From Sepiola atlantica (taxonomy: Eukaryota > Mollusca > Cephalopoda > Sepiida > Sepiolidae), in contig OY744521.1 of the NCBI GenBank assembly GCA_963556195.1, positions 127,401,459 through 127,465,458 on the forward strand: DNA of 64,000 nt, given 5' to 3'. The first letter of the stretch is position 1. Every line of letters starts with the position of its first letter. Both the position numbers and the translations under genes were made by a program. Below the pieces are notes generated by a model, which saw only the letters and a list, made by a program, of their open reading frames with translations, made no database searches and was not told the DNA's origin. Of this stretch, positions 56,271-64,000 are shown piece after piece.

Positions 56271-56876
56271 CGGCAGCACTTTTACCCCCAGCCCAGGCCG
56301 CCCAGCCCCCGGCGCCAGCATTTTGGCTCACGTGACTCAATCGTAGTCACTTATGAACAGAATAGTCTTCCGTATTAACAATTAGCATGCATCCCACCCC
56401 CAATACATTTTTCTTGTATCTTAATTATTTACCTTACGAAATAGAATGAAGATTGATGGATTTTTGCCAACCGCCGCTCAGCCCCCCGGCGTCAGCATTT
56501 TGGCTCACGTGACTCAATCGTAGTCACTTATGAACAGAATAGTCTTCCGTATTAACAATTAGCATGTATCCCACCCCCAATACATTTTTTTTGTTTATTA
56601 ATTATTTACCTTACGAAATAGAATGAAGATTGATGGATTTTCCCTTCTGAGTATATCCCCACTGAAAAAATAAATGTTTCAAATTCTTTAAAATCAGTGC
56701 TCTGAAAGTAATTGAACCAATTTTCAATTAAACAAAATTTAAATACTGCACTTTGTTCCAAGCCAAGAAGCTAAAAAATGTTGTTTAGACCTTTCATATT
56801 TGTTTTACGAATGTTTCAGATAAAACACACCCAAATTCAATTTTCACTAACGCGGTAAACATCGTCGTTCGAAATA

Positions 56877-56926
<50 letters not shown>

Positions 56927-57331
56927 GGAAGTTTCTCAACCATTAAAACTATATAAGGAAAAAAAACAAACAAAAAAAACATTTTAGCATATATTGCTAA
57001 TATACATTTTTTTTGTTTATTAATTATTTACCTTACTAAATAGAATGAAGATTGATAGATTTTCCGCAAACAGCCGCCCAACCCCCAGTGACAAAGTGTG
57101 CCGGGGGCTGGGCGGCGGTGGGCAAAAATCCATCAATCTTCATTCTATTTCGTAAGGTAAATAATTAATAAACAAAAAAAAATGTATTGGGGGTGGGATA
57201 CATGCTAATTGTTAATACGGAAGACTATTCTGTTCATAAGTGACTACGATTGAGTCACGTGAGCCAAAATGCTGACGCTGGGCGGCAGTGGACGGCCTGG
57301 GCGGCCTGGGCTGGGAGTAAAAGTGCCACCC
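56271..57331. mobile_element. 1061-bp composite foldback element with 9-bp TSD
   Basis: Ends CGGCAGCACTTTTACCCCCA and (complement side) GGGTGGCACTTTTACTCCCA, flanked by CAGTTCGAT (56262-56270 and 57332-57340). The left arm has two tandem 177-bp subunits starting CAGCATTTTGGCTCACGTGA at 56316 and 56493. The right arm carries the complement (57080-57300). A central spacer holds an (AT)n run. The core ACTCAATCGTAGTCACTTA...GAATAGTCTT is shared with the 52077 element. Confidence 0.92.
56881..56925. repeat. (AT)n microsatellite inside the composite element
   Basis: About 42 bp of AT dinucleotides. Confidence 0.95.
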
Positions 57332-57531
57332 CAGTTCGATTTGGGCGGATTTTTTGTTTTCTTAATGAAATAACCCGAAACAATTTTTCGATTTTATTGT
57401 TTGTTAAAATTTGTAAACTGAAAAAAATTGGAAATGCGTTTTTCATATGTATCCTCATCTGTATAAGTACCAAATTATTTTTTTCACATTTTTCAGATAA
57501 TAAAATCGTTTTTTAAAATAGCAAAAATTAC

Positions 57532-58064
57532 GGGCATTTTTACGACAGCTAACAGAACGAAAAAGGGGTAAAAAGCAAAACAAATAAGCAACAAATAAAT
57601 GACAAGGCAAGATAAGTTTATTTGTGTTTTAACTTATTTTAAAGCGTTTTTTGTTGTTGTTCAAAACAAACCTGGTGTTAACCTGTTCAGTTAAAACGGG
57701 AAAAAATGGCTGAAATTACAGAGTTTCGATAATCGCTCAAAAAACGAAAATTAATCAAAATACTGGTAAAACATTACATTTTCTCACGATTGGTGACATT
57801 TATTTGATGTGTTTCTAACACTATTTTGTTTATTTTTCGATTTTTCACCAATTATCAAGGATCCCCATGCTGGGCTCATGAACAGCCATTTTTTTTTCGT
57901 CTGACTGAACAGGTGGACACCAGGCTTGTTTTGAACAAAAAAAAACGCTTTAAAATAAGTTAAAACACAAATAAACTTATCCATAAACATTTATTTGTTG
58001 CCTATTTGTTTTGTTTTGTTTTTTTAACCCTTTTTCGTTCTGTTAGCTGTCGTTATAAATGCCC
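57532..58064. mobile_element. 533-bp inverted-repeat element with 8-bp TSD
   Basis: Starts GGGCATTTTTACGACAGCTA and ends with its complement (TAGCTGTCGTTATAAATGCCC), flanked by exact AAAATTAC (57524-57531 and 58065-58072). Inverted arms are about 180 bp and include AACAAATAAGCAACAAATAA-type and CCTGGTGTTAACCTGTTCAG segments. No ORF of note. Confidence 0.93.
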
Positions 58065-58126
58065 AAAATTACTGTTTGTTATATTTAAAATCCATTTATA
58101 AAAAACACTAATTTTATTTATATATA

Positions 58127-58451
58127 TAAAATAGTAACTCTGTATGTGTGTGTCCGTCTGATTTTTGTGTCTTATGTTCACCTAAACTGCTGGACAGAAT
58201 TGCTTGAAAATTGGCATGTGGACTACTGACCTCTCGGTGAAGGTCATAGGCTATATAAGAAATATATCAGTTCAACGCTGGATCCTCCCCCCCCCCCCCA
58301 CTAAAAACAGTTTTCCCTTAGATTCAAATGAAATTTAAACCATAGGTAAATGACCAAAAATGATGTCTATTCCCAAAATTTCAGCAAATATTAAGATGGT
58401 CCCCGGGGCACAACCCCTTCATTGAAAACTGTTTTCCTTTTGATTCAAATG

Positions 58452-58460
<9 letters not shown>
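58127..58460. repeat. Microsatellite-associated interspersed repeat
   Basis: AACTCTGTATGTGTGTGTCC, CTAAACTGCTGGACAGAATT and GCTTGAAAATTGGCATGTGG form a block of the type found beside TA microsatellites in many invertebrates. Two direct copies of AACAGTTTTCCCTTAGATTC / AACTGTTTTCCTTTTGATTC followed by AAATGAAAT lie at 58306 and 58428. No coding capacity. Confidence 0.5.

Positions 58461-58518
<58 letters not shown>
58453..58518. repeat. (TA)n microsatellite
   Basis: About 66 bp of TA dinucleotides. Confidence 0.95.
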
Positions 58519-58520
<2 letters not shown>

Positions 58521-58989
58521 CAAGGAGAACACCTCTCTGTGCATGTCTGTCCCTAAAAACGAAGACATACTAGGAAGTGTACTTTCAATATAATTGTATT
58601 CACATGCACACTTTGCATGTGAACATAATGGAAGTATTTTTGCGTCTCTAGCTGCCCCTTAAAGAAGCTAATGACAATTTTCAAACATGTTACACAATGA
58701 CATTAATCTATCTATTAGCGTTAGTTTAAGAGTATTAACATATATCTGAATAGCTCGGTGAGTAAGATATCTAACTGACAGTATCAAGGTTGCTGTTAAA
58801 GTAAACTCTCACTACCATGATGTTGCATATGATGCTATCCCACACTCTAACCTGCGCAACACCGGATAAGTCTGCTAGTTTTCATATAAAAATGAAAAAA
58901 AGAAAAATTTTTAATTTATTATTTTTTTACAGTAAAAAAAAAAAAATTATTAAAAGGACCATTTTTTCCCTGTACACTAAAGAACTTTT
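58519..58989. other. Spacer, no gene
   Basis: Nothing supported. A weak A-box-like word at 58752 lacks a B box. Confidence 0.45.
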
Positions 58990-59076
58990 TTTAACCATAA
59001 CACCACCGGCAAAATGCAGACGACACAATGACGTCACAATCTGCCGCCATCTTAGGTGCTAAATTTCAATGTTACC
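58990..59076 (+). repeat. Dispersed inverted-end repeat, copy 1
   Basis: GCAAAATGCAGACGACACAA, TGACGTCACAATCTGCCGCC and ATCTTAGGTG match, in inverse orientation, 61740-61822, and in the same orientation 63730-63820. Copies 1 and 2 bracket the LINE at 59219-61640. Confidence 0.75.
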
Positions 59077-59218
59077 CATTATAATTAGTACTCATTAGGA
59101 GTTCTCACACAGGTCATCATCACTAGAATTTGAGTGACAACAAGTCTCCACAGATTTCCAGTACTCTCCACCTCTTTCGATAACTATGTAAATAACTCTG
59201 TGTTATCACAACAGACGC

Positions 59219-61640
59219 TTACCATCGATTTCTCCCTAGCAACGGCCATTGGTCTTTTCTGGGATTTGGGTGGCAATAAGGTCCCAGTACTCTCTGCATT
59301 CTTTCAGTGGAGGTCTGGTTAGTGCTCACCCTCCTCGGTCTTTCCATCCTCCTTGATCCTTCACGACTATTTTGTGTGGTATCAGCCGAGGCTAGTGGCA
59401 TCACTTTGGGAGGGGAGGGGTGTAGTCTATGAAGTTTCTTACAATTTCTGTTCCTTGGGTTCATGTGGTGGTGTTCTTTCTGTGTTTTTGTTTTCTTCCT
59501 ATTGCAACTTCCATGCGACTGGTTAGCATTCGTAGCTTATGTGGGTTGTTTCTGCATTCGAGAATTTTCCTTAAGATTGCAGCTGTTTTCATCATTGGTT
59601 ATTGGTATTGTAGTGGAAAATAAAAACATAAGACTTACCTGTAATACCAGACCAAGGCCATGTGGAACAACAGAGTTAAAGCAAATGGCTGGTTTTATAG
59701 AAAGGAAGTACCAAATGATCATGTGACCTATTTTGCATTGCATGATGGGAGTCCCCATAAAGAGGACAGGAAATGAGAAAGCGCACTTCTCCTTTGGTTC
59801 ATCCCGGATTGAGACCAGTGAAGGTGGAGGTCGGATTTGGTGCTGTCAGAAGAATGAAGTTAGAGTTCAAGTTGGTGTTTGCGGACTAGTGACTGTTTGG
59901 AGGTCGGATTGGGTGCCCTCAGAAGAGAGACATTTTGGTGTTTTCAGACGACAGGTATTATAATGATATTCATCATACTCCATATCCCTTCCAATTCTCC
60001 TGCAAGTTCCGTATATTTGCTTTGTTTTTCTGTCTCCTTGATCTTCACTCTGTGGTCTGTTGGGACAGCAAAATCTACGATTTGGCAAGATTTTTTTTTT
60101 TTGTCGATTATTATGACATCCGGTCTCCTTGCTTGTATGAGTTTATCTGTTTGTACCTCCATATCCCAGAGGATTTTGTGTTATTTGTTTTCCAGTACTG
60201 TCTCTGGTTTATTTTTGTACCATTTGTCGACATGTTCGAAATGTAGTTGTTTGCATAGTTCCCAGTGTACTGCTCTCCCCATACAGTCATATCTGTTCTT
60301 GTATTCTTTTGGGGCTAATTTGCTGCATTCACTTATTACGTGATTTACTGTTTCGTCTCGTTGTCCACACAGTCTGCATTTACTGTTTCCCTGGGTTTTA
60401 GTTATTCTAGCTTTAATGTAGTTTGTCTTAATAGCATTGTTTTGTGCAACTGTCAGTAGAGATTCCATTTCTCTGTTCAAGTGTCCTTTTCTTAGCTATA
60501 CCCAATTATTTTCATGGGTCTCTTTTGTCGTTCTTATGAAACGTCCATGTAGTTGGTTTTCTTCCCACTTTTCTTTTCTTGTCTTTTTGTTTCTGGTTTC
60601 GGTGCTTCCTGAGTTGTTCATTGTGATTGTGTCTTGTGCTGCAGTGATCAGCCTTTCTGTATTCTGGGTTATGTATTTCTCCAGCTCTTTTTTTTGTGTC
60701 TTCCACACAGTCTTCTTTACTTACCAGTCTTCTTCCTCCTTCGTTTCTTTTCACATAGAGTCTGTCCGTATCGTCTTTTAGATGTAGTGTGTTGTGCATG
60801 GTCATTAATTTTCTGGTCAAGGTGCCTGAGTTTTTTTAGTCCAGCCTATGAATGGTTTAGAATATCTTATTAGTGATACTGCCCAGGTGTTTATTCCTTT
60901 TACTAGATTTCTGCTATATAATTTCGTTTCTAAGAGTTTTCTTGTTCTTCGTAAATATTCTTTCCCAATCTTCTCTTTCATTTCTGTAGATTTGATGGTG
61001 TCTGCTTCCAGAACTCTCAAACATTTATAGCTGTCTTGTTTGCCTAGCGCTCTCATCTCCTCTTGATTGGGCAGTTCCATATCCTCGGTTATCTCCAGTT
61101 TTCATCTTTAGCAGTTCACACTTTTCCATTCTGAATTCTTGGCTGAAGAGTCTGCTTTTCCAGTTACTTTTTGTTTTTTTGCAAATAGTTTCAGGTCGTC
61201 CATGTACATGAGGTGGTTTATTCTTTGTTCTGTGAACTTGTATCCGGCATCACATTTCCTGAGTATGTAGTTGAGTGGCATCATGGCTATAATAAACAGT
61301 AGTGGTGATAGGGAGTCTCCTTGGAAAATGCGTCTCTGTTGTCCTCCAGCTGTCAGTTCTAATCTTCATGTTCCCATTGCTTTCTTGATGAGATTAATAA
61401 TCCTGTCGGGTATCTCTTACATTTAAGTATTCAATTACCCATGCTTGAGGGATTCTGTCGTAGGCTTTCTTGTGATCAATCTATGCTATAGATATGTTCT
61501 TTTTCCTGCTTTTTACCTCCTTCAGGATCTTTTAATCTATGTATAACAGATCATGCGTCCCTCTTTTCCATTTCTGGCATCCTTTTTGTTCCTCGAGGAT
61601 TTCCCATTGTTTAGGGAGTGGTAGATTTGTTCTCTTAGTT
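59219..61640 (-). mobile_element. R2/R4-like LINE with restriction-like endonuclease (REL)
   Basis: RT blocks from about 61490: KKAYDRIPQAWVIEYL (motif A), RRIFQGDSLSPLLFIIAMMP (motif B, about 61330-61270), NHLMYMDDLKLFAKK (motif C YMDD, 61195-61206). Thumb: EEMRALGKQDSYKCLRVLEA and GINTWAVSLIRYSKPFIGWT (61070-60840), DRLYVKRNEGGRRLVSKEDC (60760-60700). Then a CCHC zinc motif CRLCGQRDETVNHVISECSK (about 60370) and the REL endonuclease IQARRPDVIIIDKKKKSCQI with VDFAVP (60150-60060). The C-terminal/3' part decays down to about 59219. Order RT, zinc finger, REL is that of early-branching site-specific LINEs. Several frameshifts; 5' truncated. Confidence 0.9.
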
Positions 61641-61739
61641 ATTATTATTATTATTGTTGTTGTTGTTGTTGTTCTTAGTGGTGGTGTAATTTCATCGGAA
61701 AGACGATATGCAGTAGCTCAAAAATTATATTTTGGGGGG

Positions 61740-61822
61740 GTAAAATTGAATTTTTTTCACTTAAGATGGCTGCAAATTGTGATGTCAATGAGTAGTCTGG
61801 AATTTGCCGCCACTGTTAAAAT
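61740..61822 (-). repeat. Dispersed inverted-end repeat, copy 2
   Basis: On the - strand: GGCGGCAAATTCCAGACTAC, TCATTGACATCACAATTTGC and AGCCATCTTAAGTG, homologous to copy 1. A short (TTG)n/(TTA)n stretch lies between the LINE and this copy. Confidence 0.75.
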
Positions 61823-61879
61823 GAAAATATCTGTAGTAGTACTGGCGATTTGATATGCTTAATTAGAAAAAGTAGGAAA

Positions 61880-61883
<4 letters not shown>

Positions 61884-61921
<38 letters not shown>
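61884..61921. repeat. (TA)n microsatellite
   Basis: About 38 bp of TA dinucleotides. Confidence 0.95.
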
Positions 61922-61925
<4 letters not shown>

Positions 61926-63007
61926 ATTTTCAGATTTTCAAAAATATAATCACCTCGCTTGTATGCTTGAAAAGGCCGTAGGGTCGAAATAAATTATTGC
62001 ACCGGTGATTATGTGATTCCGTGTTACTTTATTTTATTCTTGCTCTGTTTATTACATTGAGCTCTCATACCCGGATTTCCTTCTGGAATTTATTTCACTC
62101 TAACACTATATATATATATATTTCTCTCTCTATGAACACGGTTAGAATAAGTTTGACTAGCCACTAAAGAGGTTGTGGCTGTTGTCAGATTCGTCTTTTG
62201 ATAGACTACATGGCATTTGTATTTTTGCTCTGTACGAAATATTGAAACCTAATAGTTCCATTGTTTAAATTCCTGACCACAAAATAGATCCTAAGTATAA
62301 AGTAAAAAAAGTAGAGAAAATATCGTTCAAGATAGAATAAAAACGTACTGATAATATATATAAATCGGATAAATAACTACTTATTCCATGTTCTCATAGC
62401 TTGAAAATTAAAATAAGGTAGAGGCCCCTACACTCGAGTGGTGATTCAGCCAGCCCTCTTAGGCGAAGTGATAGCCCATAAGAGATACCAACCCCTTTTG
62501 AGATTCGACTCTTCAAGAGAACAGATCGTTTCGTTCGTCCCCTACTGGTCGGCCAACTAAATGTAGTAATACTTTTTTTTTAGCCCCTAAAAGTGCCAAC
62601 GAGGTAAGAAGCTAAAACCTTTATGCATATTTAGATTGAATGCAATATTTCAACAAAGTAACTTATAACTTTGTTTTTAATAGAAAATATATTCGATATT
62701 TCTAGATTTGTATATTTTGGCAGTCACATTCCTCATTCCGCATGATTTTGAAAAAACACTTTTTTGTCTCACATGTATCTGGTGTTGCTGTCATGTCTAT
62801 TTCCTTTTCTTATGTGGAATTCATTTGTAAAACATTGTACCTTTTTATTTCGAGGTACATTTTTGTCCTTGTATTTACATCAATCTTTTCCTTGATTGCA
62901 GTTTTCACAGCTGCATGTGTGCATTAGAAATAAACTCTCCTATAAACATAATTCACGCAGTTTGTTAGTTCTCTCACGCAAAACCATGAGACTAAGGAAT
63001 CACAGAG
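61922..63007. other. Possible gypsy LTR/leader region; no gene
   Basis: 62935-63029 leads into the gag start without a break and contains AATAAACTCTCC, so part of it may be the LTR and leader of the gypsy element. LTR ends were not resolved. 61922-62900 holds nothing else recognisable. Confidence 0.4.
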
Positions 63008-63029
63008 GTTAATCTTACACTTCACAACA

Positions 63030-63577
63030 ATGGCGTCACTGATAGGATTTCAATTGCTTCTCAAGGATTCCGGCTTTGTCGATACATGGCTACAATGTTT
63101 TGCTGCTAGTGCAAGAACTAAAAAGTTAAAAGTCAACAAGGAAGTAGGAGGAGAAAATGAAATAACGGATTTATTTATGACTACAGCTAGATGTGATGTT
63201 ATAATGAAAGTATCCACCATGACGTATCCCATAAACCTGGAAGACCTGACTTTAAAAAAATAAATCACAGCATAAGAAGAAAAAAGAGACGCAAGAAATG
63301 GTTGATTGTGGCAGAAAGAATGAAGTTTATGTCAATGAAACAAGAAGACAACGAACCAATCATAAAATATCTACACCGTCTACAATATACAAGTAGATAT
63401 TGCGAATTTGAAAAAATTGGACAAGAAGAACAGACGATTGAACGGGACTTAATTCAATTAAGATTAATTGAACTTACATGCAATGCATCATACCGATATA
63501 ACATGGTTAGAATGAAGCTTGAGGAGCCACTAACAACGTTAATCTTACACGTCACAACATTTACATTAAGTTTATAA
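63030..63577 (+). mobile_element. Gypsy-type retrotransposon gag fragment
   Basis: Two frames: 63030-63263 (MASLIGFQLLLKD...WLQCFAASARTKKLKVN...ITDLFMTTA) and, after one shift near 63265, 63302-63577 (IVAERMKFMSMKQEDNEPII, KYLHRLQYTSRYCEFEKIGQ, IERDLIQLRLIELTCNASYR). This is the retrotransposon-gag core region (F...R..GEsi..Y..rL...a..C.f) without zinc knuckle or pol; the element stops at about 63535. Flanked by a 22-bp direct repeat (GTTAATCTTACACKTCACAACA) at 63008 and 63538. Confidence 0.8.
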
Positions 63578-63729
63578 ATGAATATAAATAATTAAAATTA
63601 AATAGACCGGCGAATAGTAATTTGTTTTCTGATTATCGCAGTAAAAAACATAATATAACAACACTGTAATTGAAAAAAAAAATCTGACCGGGGAATAGTA
63701 ACTTGTTTTCTGTAAACTAGGAGATATTT

Positions 63730-63820
63730 TTATCTTAACACCGGCGCCAAATTGCAGACGACTCATTGACCTCACTGTCTGTAGCCATATTAGGTAAAAA
63801 AAAAAAAATCAATTTTACCA
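63730..63820 (+). repeat. Dispersed inverted-end repeat, copy 3
   Basis: CCGGCGCCAAATTGCAGACG, ACTCATTGACCTCACTGTCT, GTAGCCATATTAGG; homologous to copies 1 and 2. Just upstream, AATAGTAAYTTGTTTTCTG occurs twice (63612 and 63696). Confidence 0.7.
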
Positions 63821-64000
63821 AAAACATTTTTTAAATTAGTAAATTAGCCGACACACTGGCATATTTCTAAGATGGACGCTAGTCGATATAAAACTTGGAA
63901 CGAAGAATAGGTACGACAAAAAGAAATAAAGTCTTTTAGTGATTAATATAAAAATAATTTATTTAAAAGAAAATCTTTTGAAACAAATATTTTTATAAAT
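63821..64000. other. AT-rich end of window
   Basis: Nothing recognised. Confidence 0.5.

Noticed and set aside
3421..58298. Scattered G/C runs of 9-14 bases (3421, 33102, 46073, 49208, 52184, 52449, 58287) as a signal
   Set aside because: Homopolymers in an AT-rich genome, no consistent position or motif; some lie in repeats.
58750..58800. tRNA or tRNA-derived SINE
   Set aside because: Has an A-box-like word but no B box.
62742..62927. Hydrophobic 61-codon ORF as membrane peptide
   Set aside because: T-rich AT sequence gives Phe/Leu/Val by composition; no other support.

Overview
The window is nuclear DNA from an animal, most likely a marine invertebrate and plausibly a mollusc (cephalopod-like). 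It is AT-rich, has very long introns, spliceosomal GT-AG exons and a metazoan cytochrome c oxidase subunit, and is packed with many kinds of transposable element. The organism call is inference from the repeat mix (RTE and restriction-endonuclease LINEs, copia and gypsy, Helitron, Merlin, snRNA- and 5S-headed SINEs), not from a diagnostic gene. Only two host genes can be supported. The first lies on the + strand. Its last four coding exons (8108-8295, 24170-24307, 40797-40988, 42847-43004) join in one open frame, always with a phase-1 junction, and give about 224 residues of Ser/Thr-rich sequence with a basic C-terminus; I do not recognise the protein. The second is cytochrome c oxidase subunit 6C (COX6C), on the - strand in two coding exons (48394-48554 and 48141-48234). 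The two genes converge tail to tail. || Layout: 1-1410 is a decayed copia gag-pol interrupted by a 30-bp minisatellite; 4258-4812 is a 31-bp satellite. 8296-24169 is a 15.9-kb intron whose main content is a Helitron on the - strand (12863-20517). This Helitron is intron-containing and encodes a Helitron/Rep N-terminal domain, a PIF1-type helicase and, fused to its C-terminus, a ubiquitin-specific protease (USP) domain with recognisable Cys and His boxes. 24308-40796 is a second long intron holding a tRNA-type SINE, an LTR-like repeat, an RTE LINE with a nested insertion, a Jockey/CR1-like LINE split into two oppositely oriented halves, and a short element headed by the 5' end of U2 snRNA. 41735-42770 is another RTE fragment in the last intron. 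43005-48140 is intergenic, with palindromes and a 5S-rRNA-headed SINE. 49277-51110 is a decayed large repeat ORF with a Cys-rich tail. || 52077-58072 is a cluster of cut-and-paste elements with readable target-site duplications (TSDs): a Merlin transposon with a transposase broken only by one stop, and three long-inverted-repeat (foldback) elements that begin with G-rich SGG ends and have 8-9 bp TSDs. 59219-61640 is an R2/R4-like LINE with a restriction-like endonuclease. The window ends in a gypsy gag fragment. || The most interesting object is the Helitron-PIF1-USP fusion. Next are the two snRNA/5S-derived SINE-like elements and the Merlin/foldback cluster.
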